Assembly: GCA_910576855.1 (NCBI GenBank)
Contig: CAJTJP010000027.1
Location: 1-43,533 of the forward strand
Origin: Erysipelotrichales bacterium
GTDB taxonomy: Bacteria; Bacillota_I; Bacilli_A; Erysipelotrichales; Erysipelotrichaceae
Direction of reading: 5' to 3'
Length of the DNA: 43,533 nucleotides
Shown here piece after piece: positions 1 to 7,510 of this stretch. A program made the position numbers and the translations under genes. Position 1 is the stretch's first letter. Each line of letters starts with the position of its first letter. The notes beneath the pieces were generated by a model. It worked only from the letters and a program-made list of their open reading frames with translations, ran no database searches and was not told the DNA's origin.

Positions 1-2
1 AG

Positions 3-1040
3 ATAATAAGTCCTATATGTGAGGAACACTTTTCAGAAAGCAGTTATGGATTTAGACCAAAAAGAAGTTGTGAAATGGCAGTCATGAAGCTATTAGAATA
101 TATCAATGATGGATATCTATGGATAGTAGACATAGACCTTGAGAAATTCTTTGACAATGTACCGCAAGATAAACTGATGAGCTATGTACACATCATCATA
201 AATGACGGAGATACAGAATCGTTAATCAGAAAATATTTGAAAGCGGGAATCATGGAAAACGGAAAATACGAGAAAAGTGAGAAAGGAACACCGCAAGGTG
301 GAAACCTATCACCGCTATTAAGTAATATTCTGTTAAATGAGTTGGACAAAGAATTGGAAAAAAGAGGATTACATTTCACAAGATACGCAGATGATTGTGT
401 AATTACAGTAAAAAGTGAAGCAAGTGCCAAACGAGTGATGTACAGTGTCACATCGTGGATAGAAAGAAAACTTGGATTAAAAGTCAATATGACAAAGACG
501 AGAATCACGAAGCCTAATGATTTGAAGTATTTAGGTTTTGGATTCTACCACGATAAAACCATAGGAACATGGAAACTGCGAGCACATGAAAGCAGTGTAA
601 AGAAATTCAAACAAGCACTGAAAAGACTTACGATAAGGAAAAACTCTATGAAAATGGAAGAGAGAATCAGAAAGCTGAATCAAGTAATCAGAGGGTGGAT
701 AAACTATTTTTCAATATGTAATATGAAAACAAATATGGAAAAGATAGATGCCCATTTGAGAACAAGATTGCGAGTGATAATCTGGAATCAGTGGAAAGTG
801 CCGAACAGAAGGCAATGGGGCTTACAGAAACTGGGAATCGGAAAAGATTTAGCAAGACAGACATCTTATATGGGAAACCACTATCAATGGGTCGTAACGA
901 AAACATGTGTAGTGAGAGCAATCAGTAAAAGAAAACTAACCCAAAAAGGATTAGTCAGTTGCCTAGATTACTATACGAAACAACATACTTTGAAATTGAG
1001 ACGAACCGCCATGTGCCGAACGGCATGCATGGTGGTGTGA
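3..1040 (+). CDS. ltrA: Group II intron reverse transcriptase/maturase (5' end outside window)
   Basis: The reading frame is open from base 3, so the start lies outside the window; 345 residues are visible. The first residues, including FSESSYGFRPKRSCEMA, are the conserved group II intron RT block. TPQGGNLSPLLSNILLNELD and the catalytic FTRYADDCVITV follow. The C-terminal part (VIRGWINYFSICNM) matches the maturase (GIIM/X) domain, and no HNH endonuclease domain follows. The protein reverse-transcribes intron RNA at a target site and helps it splice. The final codons run through the intron's own domain V, and the TGA stop lies at the start of domain VI, so protein and ribozyme sequence overlap. 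The element appears intact over the visible part. Identification as a group II intron RT is secure; the ltrA symbol is generic. Confidence 0.95.
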   Translation: MISPICEEHFSESSYGFRPKRSCEMAVMKLLEYINDGYLWIVDIDLEKFFDNVPQDKLMSYVHIIINDGDTESLIRKYLKAGIMENGKYEKSEKGTPQGGNLSPLLSNILLNELDKELEKRGLHFTRYADDCVITVKSEASAKRVMYSVTSWIERKLGLKVNMTKTRITKPNDLKYLGFGFYHDKTIGTWKLRAHESSVKKFKQALKRLTIRKNSMKMEERIRKLNQVIRGWINYFSICNMKTNMEKIDAHLRTRLRVIIWNQWKVPNRRQWGLQKLGIGKDLARQTSYMGNHYQWVVTKTCVVRAISKRKLTQKGLVSCLDYYTKQHTLKLRRTAMCRTACMVV

Positions 1041-1068
1041 GAGGGTAATTAAATTTACTCTACTCGAT
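1003..1068 (+). ncRNA. Group II intron domains V and VI, 3' end of intron
   Basis: A 9-bp lower stem, ACCGCCATG (1005-1013) with CATGGTGGT (1028-1036), carries a 4-bp upper stem (TGCC/GGCA), a GAAC loop and a two-base TG bulge on the 3' side, the normal shape of domain V. Domain VI follows: GAG (1039-1041) pairs with CTC (1063-1065), AGGGTAA (1042-1048) pairs with TTACTCT (1055-1061), and A1062 is left unpaired as the expected branch point. The intron should end near base 1067-1068, a few bases after the branch point. Pairing was done by eye. Confidence 0.75.
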
Positions 1069-1228
1069 TTGCTGAGTAAGCAGAGCAGTGTTAAAGGGGT
1101 ATTCTTTGTCTTTAAAGCTTTTATAAAATAATAAATGTGAAATTATGTGAATTTCTGTATATCAGCCTCTTTTTGCCAATAATATAATAACCGAGCTTAA
1201 GTAAGCTTAAGCATATAAGGAGGCATTT

Positions 1229-1543
1229 ATGGAAAAAATAAATTCATTGTCATTAACAGAAAAGGAACAACTAATACGTTATTTGGGATATGTATATCGT
1301 AAAGGAATTACCCAAAATCATACGTCATCATATGCGGCAACACCGAATGAAACAGAGCTGATAGAGCTGCTTCAAGCATTATTAAAGGCTATGAAGCATA
1401 AATATGCGCTTATTTTGTTTAATGATTTCTTTGAGCTTAAGGAACGAAGTTGGTGGCATTCTATGTATTCTCCGAGCACCTATTATCGTTGTAAAAGGGC
1501 TGCAGTTTCACTTTTGTTGGAGCAGCTTTATTGTGCACAATAG
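1229..1543 (+). CDS. Small WW/STYYR-motif protein of unknown function
   Basis: This 104-residue protein starts at an ATG preceded by AAGGAGG at the right spacing. The N-terminal part is predicted helical, with SLTEKEQLIRYLGYVYR. The C-terminal part carries ERSWWHSMYSPSTYYRCKRAA, which resembles a pattern I associate with small uncharacterised Firmicutes/Mollicutes proteins and ArpU-like sigma-region-4 relatives. The STYYR..K segment could be a recognition helix, but this is inference. A nested CTTAAG repeat (1195-1211) sits between a TATAAT-like sequence and the ribosome site and might be an operator. I do not assign a function. The neighbours (an intron upstream, ptsI downstream) give no clear context. 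Confidence 0.7.
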   Translation: MEKINSLSLTEKEQLIRYLGYVYRKGITQNHTSSYAATPNETELIELLQALLKAMKHKYALILFNDFFELKERSWWHSMYSPSTYYRCKRAAVSLLLEQLYCAQ

Positions 1544-1640
1544 AAAATCGTTAAAATTCGTATTTTTATATTGTCAATCATATAAAAGGACTGGAAATTT
1601 ATGTTTGAAAATGTTATCATTTATGTTAGAGAAAAAGATT

Positions 1641-1654
1641 TGAAAACGATTTCT
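1641..1654 (+). promoter_or_regulatory. CcpA cre-like operator upstream of ptsI
   Basis: TGAAAACGATTTCT matches the Firmicutes cre consensus TGWAANCGNTNWCA at 13 of 14 positions; the last base is T instead of A. It lies 43 bases before the ptsI start. Control of a PTS gene by CcpA is plausible. I did not find a clear sigma-A promoter nearby, so activation versus repression cannot be told. Confidence 0.5.
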
Positions 1655-1696
1655 TGCGGTCTTTCTCATATAGGATTATAAGGAGGAAAATTTGTT

Positions 1697-3397
1697 ATGT
1701 TAAAAGGTATTGCGGCATCATCCGGAGTTGCGATTGCGAAGGTTTATAAGCTTGAGCAGCCTACGGTTGAGATTGTGAAAAAAGAAGCTGATCCGGCGGT
1801 TGAAACAGCGAAGTTTAATGAAGCTTTGGAAAAGACGAAATCAGATATTGAGCGTATTAAGGAAATTGCGTCTAAGCGCTTGAGTGATGAAGAATTGGCA
1901 GTATTTGATGCACATTTAATGATGGCTTCCGATCCCGATCTTTCGGCACAGATCATCAGTATGATTGAAAATGATAAGGTCAATGCGGATTATGCGACTG
2001 AGACTGTTGCGAATCAGATGATTATGATTTTTGAATCTATGGATAATGATTATATGCGTGAGCGTGCAGCTGATATCAAGGATGTTACGTTCCGTTTGAA
2101 ATGTAATCTGTTGGGATTGATGATTCCTGATTTGAGCTTGATCAATGAGGATTCCGTTGTTGTTGCGTATGATTTGACACCGAGTGATACAGCACAGCTG
2201 AATACATTTGCGAAGGGCTTTGCGACTGCGATCGGCGGGCGTACTTCACATTCCGCAATTATGGCTCGTTCGCTTGAAATTCCGGCTGTAGTAGGCTGCA
2301 GCGGTATCTTAGAGGAAGCGAAGCATGGTGATATTATTGTAATGGATGCTTTAAAGGGCGAGGTTATTTTAAATCCAGATGAAGCGACCATCAAAAAATA
2401 TGAGGCAAAGGCACAGGCATATGCTGAGGAAAAGGAAGCATTAAAGGTTTTAAAAACCGCAAAATCAATTTCTACCGACGGGCATCAGGTAGAGCTTGCC
2501 GGTAATATCGGCGGTGTCAAGGATGTTGAAGGTGTATTGAATAACGGCGGCGAGGGTGTCGGTTTATTCCGTACCGAATTCCTTTATATGAATTCCGATC
2601 ATTTCCCGACTGAGGATGAGCAATTTGAAGCATATAAGGAAGTATTGACCGGTATGGGCGGACGCAAGGTCGTTGTACGTACATTGGATATCGGCGGTGA
2701 TAAGAAGCTGTCTTATTTTGAATTCCCTGAAGAAATGAATCCGTTCTTAGGCTATCGTGCTATTCGCTTATGCTTGGATCGCACTGATATTTTCCGTACG
2801 CAGCTTCGTGCATTGATTCGTGCTTCTGTTTACGGTAAGCTTTGCATCATGTTCCCTATGATTGCGACCGTAAAGGAATTCAGAGATGCGAAGGCAATCT
2901 TTAATGAGGAAAAGGAAAAGCTGATCAGCGAAGGCGTAAAGGTTGCGGATAATATCGAGGTCGGTATGATGGTTGAAATTCCGGCGGCTGCAGTCAATGC
3001 AGATAACTTTGCGAAGGAAGCTGATTTCTTCTCCATCGGTACAAACGATTTGATTCAGTATACAATGGCTGCCGATCGTATGAGCGAGCATGTATCTTAT
3101 CTGTATCAGCCGTATAATCCATCCATTTTAAGACTGGTAAAGGCAACCATCGACGGTGCACATAAGGAAGGCAAATGGGCCGGTATGTGCGGTGAAATGG
3201 CAGGAGAGCCGTATGCCGTGCCGTTGTTGTTGGGACTTGGTCTTGATGAATTCTCCATGAGTGCAACTTCTATTTTGAAGGCACGTAAGATGGTAACATC
3301 ATTAAGCAAAGCTGATTGTGAAAAATTGGCTGCGGAGGCAGTACAGCTTGCGACAGCTGAAGAAGTCTTAGCGCTTGTAAAAAGCAAGGTTGACTAA
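1697..3397 (+). CDS. ptsI: Phosphoenolpyruvate-protein phosphotransferase, PTS enzyme I
   Basis: Enzyme I takes phosphate from phosphoenolpyruvate and passes it to HPr, starting the phosphorelay that drives PTS sugar uptake; it is cytoplasmic and dimeric. The 566-residue length is typical. The phospho-accepting His is residue 185 in [13 protein letters not shown]. The PEP-binding barrel shows [33 protein letters not shown] and [16 protein letters not shown], and the active-site Cys is residue 498 in GMCGEMAG. The ATG start follows AAGGAGG. The usual ptsH (HPr) partner is not adjacent, so ptsI appears to be transcribed alone. A cre-like site lies upstream and a strong hairpin terminator downstream. 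Confidence 0.98.
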   Translation: MLKGIAASSGVAIAKVYKLEQPTVEIVKKEADPAVETAKFNEALEKTKSDIERIKEIASKRLSDEELAVFDAHLMMASDPDLSAQIISMIENDKVNADYATETVANQMIMIFESMDNDYMRERAADIKDVTFRLKCNLLGLMIPDLSLINEDSVVVAYDLTPSDTAQLNTFAKGFATAIGGRTSHSAIMARSLEIPAVVGCSGILEEAKHGDIIVMDALKGEVILNPDEATIKKYEAKAQAYAEEKEALKVLKTAKSISTDGHQVELAGNIGGVKDVEGVLNNGGEGVGLFRTEFLYMNSDHFPTEDEQFEAYKEVLTGMGGRKVVVRTLDIGGDKKLSYFEFPEEMNPFLGYRAIRLCLDRTDIFRTQLRALIRASVYGKLCIMFPMIATVKEFRDAKAIFNEEKEKLISEGVKVADNIEVGMMVEIPAAAVNADNFAKEADFFSIGTNDLIQYTMAADRMSEHVSYLYQPYNPSILRLVKATIDGAHKEGKWAGMCGEMAGEPYAVPLLLGLGLDEFSMSATSILKARKMVTSLSKADCEKLAAEAVQLATAEEVLALVKSKVD

Positions 3398-3424
3398 TAT
3401 TTAAAAATTTATTATGAGATCATA

Positions 3425-3447
3425 AAGCAGCCGTGACGGCTGCTTTT
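3425..3447 (+). terminator. Intrinsic terminator of ptsI
   Basis: AAGCAGCCGT and ACGGCTGCTT form a perfect 10-bp stem around a single base, followed by a short T run, 27 bases after the ptsI stop. Confidence 0.85.
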
Positions 3448-3566
3448 GTCTGCCGGAAAAGGATTGAGAAAACAGAATCCGGTTTCGTGAAGGGCAGTGA
3501 GGCTGCATTCTTATTGAAAGGATACGGCGCATGCTGTCTTTTATTATTAAGCAGCTATTTCATTAA

Positions 3567-3608
3567 TTGATTTTCACACATTATTTTGCTATAATATGAT
3601 GTGTGAAA
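3567..3608 (+). promoter_or_regulatory. abiE promoter with inverted-repeat operator
   Basis: TTGATT (3567-3572), 17 bases, and TATAAT (3590-3595) preceded by TGC make an extended -10 sigma-A promoter. TTTCACACAT (3572-3581) and ATGTGTGAAA (3599-3608) are a perfect 10-bp inverted repeat that straddles the -10 box. Autorepression by AbiEi binding to inverted repeats in its own promoter is known for this family, so this is the expected operator. Confidence 0.75.
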
Positions 3609-3621
3609 GTTGGTGGTAGCG

Positions 3622-4215
3622 ATGGATGGTTTTGATAAAATGGAAATTTTAATCAGCAAATCGACAAGCGGAATTATCAGTACGCAAGAGATTCTTGCAG
3701 AAAATATTTCAAGAGATATTCTAAGTAAATTTATAGATAACGGCGAGGTATCTAAATATGGCCGCGGGTTGTATACAATAAACAGTGCTTGGGAAGATGA
3801 CTTTTTCTCATTACAACAAAAATACAGTAAAGGCATCTACTCTCATGATACTGCCCTATATTTATTAGGCTATTCCGATCGCACACCGAGTATCTATACA
3901 ATGACCTTTCCCAAAGGATATAACGCTCCTTCAATAAAACAAGAAAATGTTAAATTAATTCGAGTTATCCCGGATAATTATGAATCGGGTATTATTGAAG
4001 TACAATCACCAAGCAATAACCCTATTCGAATTTATAATTTGGAAAGAACGCTTTGTGATATTTTGCGAGGTAAAGGCAGCGATATACAAATTGTCAATGC
4101 CGCAATGAAAAAATACGCTGCTTCTAAAAACAAAAACATCAATCAGTTAATGAAATATGCTGAGCAATTAAAAGTAAAGGATAAAGTATTACGATATATG
4201 GAGGTGCTGTTATGA
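3622..4215 (+). CDS. abiEi: AbiEi family antitoxin (type IV TA system)
   Basis: AbiEi is the antitoxin and autorepressor of the AbiE phage-defence system. The N-terminal winged-helix domain (GIISTQEILAENISRDILSKFIDNGEVSKYGRGLY) binds DNA. The C-terminal domain contains YSHDTALYLLGYSDRTP and NLERTLCDILRGK, both conserved in the family. The ATG at 3622 gives 197 residues; an in-frame TTG at 3610 would add four residues but would leave a leader of only about 8 bases. The predicted transcript begins near 3602. The gene overlaps the toxin gene by ATGA (4212-4215), suggesting translational coupling. The antitoxin frame is intact, whereas the toxin frame is broken. Confidence 0.9.
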   Translation: MDGFDKMEILISKSTSGIISTQEILAENISRDILSKFIDNGEVSKYGRGLYTINSAWEDDFFSLQQKYSKGIYSHDTALYLLGYSDRTPSIYTMTFPKGYNAPSIKQENVKLIRVIPDNYESGIIEVQSPSNNPIRIYNLERTLCDILRGKGSDIQIVNAAMKKYAASKNKNINQLMKYAEQLKVKDKVLRYMEVLL

Positions 4216-5068
4216 TTACTAAAAATGCAATGCAGTTTAAAGCTATTATAAGGAAAACGGCAAAGGATAAAGGAATTTCACCACAGTTGGTTATGCAAAA
4301 CTACATGCTGGAAAGATTGCTTGAAAGAATATCTTTATCCGATTATCGCGATAATTTTATTTTCAAAGGGGATTTCTTATCTCCTCTATTGTAGGATTGA
4401 GTTCAAGAGCTACTATGGATTTAGATACTACTGTAAAAGGATTTACTTTAACTCAAGCCTCTATAACAGAAATATTCAAAGAAATATGTAATGTCAGAAT
4501 TGATGATAATATCACTTTTGAATTTATCGGTACAACTGATATCAGAGAGACAGATGACTATCCAGGCATAAGAGTTTCCTTAAAAGCGAATTATGCACCT
4601 GTAAGCGTTCCGCTGACAGTTGATGTAACGACCGGAGATGCTATTACCCCTAAAGAAATAAAATATCATCATCGTTCTGCTTTTGATAATAAAGTAATTC
4701 ATGTATTGGCTTATAACTTAGAAACTATTCTTTCTGAAAAAATAGAAACAGTGCTATCACGAAGCATTGCCAATACTCGTCCGAGAGATTATTACGATAT
4801 TTATATTTTATATTCAATCCATAATAAGAATATTGATGTAAGCACATTAAGAGATGCAGTAGATAGAACATCACACAAAAGAGGAAGCACATACATAATA
4901 ACTGAATATCAGAGTATCTTAGATTCTATAAAACAAAATAAAAGACTAATAGATATGTGGAATAAATATTCAACAGATTATGAGTATGCAAGGGGTATTT
5001 CATTTGAGATGGCTTGCGATGCAATTTCAAAGCTATTAATAAAAATGTACGATACAGCTGCAGTTTAA
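4212..5068 (+). pseudogene. abiEii: AbiEii family nucleotidyltransferase toxin, frameshifted
   Basis: AbiEii toxins are nucleotidyltransferase-fold proteins that stop growth of phage-infected cells. The first frame (4212-4394) reads to NFIFKGDFLSPLL and stops; the next frame continues from about 4370 as GFLISSIVGLSSRATMDLDTTVKG and runs to 5068. Adding one G to the GGGG run at 4368-4371 restores KGGFLISS, the glycine-rich nucleotide-binding motif, and gives one 285-residue protein of normal family size. The later motifs are intact: MDLDTT (metal-binding Asp pair) and the C-terminal LSEKIETVLSRSIANTRPRDYYDIY. A ribosomal slip at the run, reversible slippage of the G tract, or a sequencing error could each explain it. 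As written, no full-length toxin is made by normal decoding. Confidence 0.85.
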
Positions 5069-5195
5069 AATAAAATAATACTCAATCTATAATGGCAGTA
5101 AATTGTTCAATACAGATAAATCATACTGTATAAAATTGTATCTTTTGTAAATCCTAAAAGAAAAAGCTTTACATTTAAAATAAAAAAGTAAATTA

Positions 5196-5226
5196 TTGTG
5201 CGCAGAACCATTGGATATGATATAAT
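5196..5226 (+). promoter_or_regulatory. Probable promoter of the Xre-type regulator
   Basis: TATAAT (5221-5226) is preceded by TGA, an extended -10 element. The -35 match (TTGTGC, 5196-5201) is weak and 19 bases away. It lies 73 bases before the regulator start. Confidence 0.4.
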
Positions 5227-5298
5227 TAAGACACGTAATGAAATAAACGTATCAAATTCATTACAAAAAAGCTGAAAATAAGAAGCGAGGGTATAATT

Positions 5299-5526
5299 AT
5301 GAACACAAAGGTAAAGTTTGGAAATCACATCGGTAAATATATACATCAATTAAGAAAGGACAAAGAAATGGGCTTGGATGAATTGGCAAGCTTGACTGAT
5401 TTAGATGTTGTGTATCTTGATTTAATTGAAAGAGACAGAAAAACCATCAGTCTTGAGACATTGCTTAAAATCGCAAAGCCTTTAAATATCAAGCTAAAGG
5501 ATATGGAGGAATATCGTTTATTTTAA
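5299..5526 (+). CDS. Xre/Cro-type helix-turn-helix regulator, 75 aa
   Basis: This small DNA-binding protein consists almost only of an HTH_3 domain (residues 9-70): IGKYIHQLRKDKEMGLDELASLTDLDVVYLDLIERDRKTISLETLLKIAKPLNIKLKDM in broken form, with the typical ERDRKTISLETLLKIA stretch after the recognition helix. The ATG at 5299 is preceded by GAAGCGAGG. It stands alone between the AbiE locus and a terminator, so its target is unknown. It could be a remnant of an integrated element or a stand-alone repressor. Confidence 0.85.
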   Translation: MNTKVKFGNHIGKYIHQLRKDKEMGLDELASLTDLDVVYLDLIERDRKTISLETLLKIAKPLNIKLKDMEEYRLF

Positions 5527-5654
5527 TCAGGGATAAGTTTCGACAATAGCTTTAAAATTTCATCAATATTGAATAAGCACTGACCTTCTTATACTTGATT
5601 GAATCAACATGGGTATATTTAATTCATAACACAGAGAAAGAAGACTTTAAATAA

Positions 5655-5690
5655 AACAATCTTTTTCATCGGCAGAAAGGTTGTTTTTTA
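5655..5690 (+). terminator. Intrinsic terminator in the 5527-5891 gap
   Basis: AACAATCTTT (5655-5664) pairs with AAAGGTTGTT (5676-5685) with one G-U pair, followed by TTTTT. It lies about 130 bases after the Xre gene. The rest of the 365-base gap shows no supportable gene; a TATACT box (5837-5842) may be the -10 of the next gene, but its -35 is poor. Confidence 0.6.
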
Positions 5691-5891
5691 TATCGCAATC
5701 AGAAAGAAATCTTTAAAAACTACAGTATGATTATCAACGATTCAATGCGTAAGCATATTCTTTTTAATAAGTGCTCGACAAAATAATTAACTGAAAAAAT
5801 AGTCTGTGATAGCGTGAATGAGCTTTAAAAATAGTGTATACTGAAGCTATATCAGATGTGTGCTGCGTGATAAAAGAAAAGGGGGGATATC

Positions 5892-6515
5892 ATGAAATCG
5901 GTAATCAGACAAGGAGTACTGCTCGGGGTATTTCTATGCAGCTTTTGGCTTTATCTGCATCCGATATCTGCGCTTACACAAAAGGGCAGCATCAGAATCC
6001 ATTTAAAGCATATCAATGTGAAACAGGAAACGATTGCGCTGTCATTATATGATGTAAGTGATATTATGGAAAAGCACGGACAGGGGGCCTTGGAGCCTTC
6101 AGATACATTATTGAGAGGGCTTGAACAAGAGGTAAAGGAAAGAAAACTCATTGCGTTTACTCATACAAGCGATGATGATCAGGCAGTGGAGTGGAAGCAG
6201 TTATCCCGGGGAAGTTATTTGATTATTCAGCCTAAGGCCGCATCCTTTGGTACAATGGAGCCGATGCTGATCAGCTTACCTGCGAAAACAGCCGATCAAG
6301 AGCTTCAAATGAATGTCGTGGTTGAACCTGCTGTCATTCAAACAATATCTCAGGACAATACAGCCTCTCTCAGCGATAATTCAAGATCAATGCTATATTA
6401 TGTGCCCACTCAAACATTTTCACTTCAAGATGTACTTCTTTTATTTTGTATGTTCTCCGGTACGATTCTTGTATTATCGCTTTGGAAGCATCAGCGGGAA
6501 CAAAGAGACATTTAA
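5892..6515 (+). CDS. Secreted, membrane-anchored protein with a prealbumin-like (pilin-type) domain
   Basis: The 207-residue product has a signal peptide (cleavage near ...HPISA-LT, residue 27) and a C-terminal membrane helix (about 180-197) followed by a short basic tail (WKHQREQRDI). The middle contains LSRGSYLIIQPKAASFG and MEPMLISLP, a spacing seen in N-terminal Cna-B/SpaA-type pilin domains, where a 'G.YL...' strand is followed by 'P.L..LP'. There is no LPxTG signal, so it is probably held by the C-terminal helix. The ATG follows AAAAGGGGGG. The stop codon at 6513-6515 touches the stop of the convergent response-regulator gene with no base between. Domain assignment is tentative. Confidence 0.7.
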   Translation: MKSVIRQGVLLGVFLCSFWLYLHPISALTQKGSIRIHLKHINVKQETIALSLYDVSDIMEKHGQGALEPSDTLLRGLEQEVKERKLIAFTHTSDDDQAVEWKQLSRGSYLIIQPKAASFGTMEPMLISLPAKTADQELQMNVVVEPAVIQTISQDNTASLSDNSRSMLYYVPTQTFSLQDVLLLFCMFSGTILVLSLWKHQREQRDI

Positions 6516-7214
6516 TTATCGACAGCGATTGCGATAAAACAATAGATCTGAGAAAAAATTGTCTTGATACGATTTAGTAATCGGTATAAATTTTTCATCT
6601 CGCATGATGATTCCGTATTGTGCTATGCTTTTCACATTTGAAAAATTGATATAGAACGCTCTGCACGGACGTGAAAAGGGTGCATCCTCTAAAAGCTTGA
6701 TCCAATCGCTCAGTGGACGATTGGTTTCCTTTTTCTCTCCGCCCATTAGATAAAAACAAGTTTTCCGATGGTTGACTTCAATATACATGATTTTATGAAG
6801 CGGTATTTGAAATTCATCCTTAAAGATACGAATGCTTTTATGAACATAGATAAAGCTCCAGAAAAGATCGATGACCTCATTGAAAAAGGTGCTTTCATCA
6901 TAAGGCTTCAACAAATAACGATTCGCATTCGCATAATATCCCTTTTGCGCATAATCTAAATTATCCGCTGTAAATACAATCGACACATTATTGTCATACT
7001 TTCTGATTTCACAAGCAAGCTCAATGCTTTCCGCACCGTTAATTATCGGATTCATAAATATCATATGAAATTCACGTAAATCCTTAGAGTAAGCGGGAAG
7101 TATATCGCTTGTTTCAACTGTGATGCGAATTCGCTCTTTTTGTTCGATTTGTTTTAACAGCTTTTTCAGTATTGCGGTATCGTGCTTGTTGTCATCAATA
7201 ATAAGAATGTTCAT
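6516..7214 (-). CDS. LytTR-family response regulator with degenerate receiver
   Basis: The 232-residue protein has an N-terminal receiver-like domain (1-115) and a C-terminal LytTR DNA-binding domain (about 130-230; MYIEVNHRKTCFYL, FSRPCRAFYINFSNVKSI). Receiver acidic residues D7 and D8, T82 and K103 (YLLKPY) are present. The phospho-acceptor position holds Asn55 (MIFMNPIINGAESIE) instead of Asp, so normal phosphorylation is unlikely. No histidine kinase is adjacent. It may work without phosphorylation or respond to another signal. The start follows AAAGGGGG on the minus strand. The 286 bases upstream (7215-7500) hold no recognised gene. No terminator separates it from the convergent gene to its left. 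Confidence 0.88.
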   Translation of the reverse strand: MNILIIDDNKHDTAILKKLLKQIEQKERIRITVETSDILPAYSKDLREFHMIFMNPIINGAESIELACEIRKYDNNVSIVFTADNLDYAQKGYYANANRYLLKPYDESTFFNEVIDLFWSFIYVHKSIRIFKDEFQIPLHKIMYIEVNHRKTCFYLMGGEKKETNRPLSDWIKLLEDAPFSRPCRAFYINFSNVKSIAQYGIIMRDEKFIPITKSYQDNFFSDLLFYRNRCR

Positions 7215-7485
7215 TCGTTATTTCCCCCTTTACCGTGTATCTCCCTATACATGCCTTTGTGCTGTAATCATTGAAAAGACTGCTGATTTATCTGTATTCA
7301 TACGATCTTTTGGATCGATCTGAAGATATACAGCTGTATATTAGTAAAGTTTGTCTCTGGTAAATTTTAGCTAATTTAATTCAATCTGTCAAAGCTTAAC
7401 GGTACGATTTTATAAAATAGCGTTTGAAATATAAAAGAAATAGTTTTACAGCAGGAAAAACAGTGAATTTCAGCATACGGCAGAC

Positions 7486-7510
7486 AAAGAAAAAGACTGA
7501 TTATTCAGTC
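7486..7510 (-). terminator. Intrinsic terminator overlapping the end of the transporter-TGT gene
   Basis: On the minus strand GACTGA-ATAA-TCAGTC is a perfect 6-bp hairpin followed by TTTTTCTTT. The TAA stop codon sits in the hairpin loop, so the terminator uses coding bases. Confidence 0.7.

Noticed and set aside
2050-3387. Minus-strand frames inside ptsI
   Set aside because: ptsI is complete and highly conserved on the plus strand; the antisense frames have no family features.
5834-6052. Separate 72-codon plus-strand gene before the pilin-like protein
   Set aside because: It overlaps the better-supported gene at 5892 in another frame and has no ribosome site or recognisable features.
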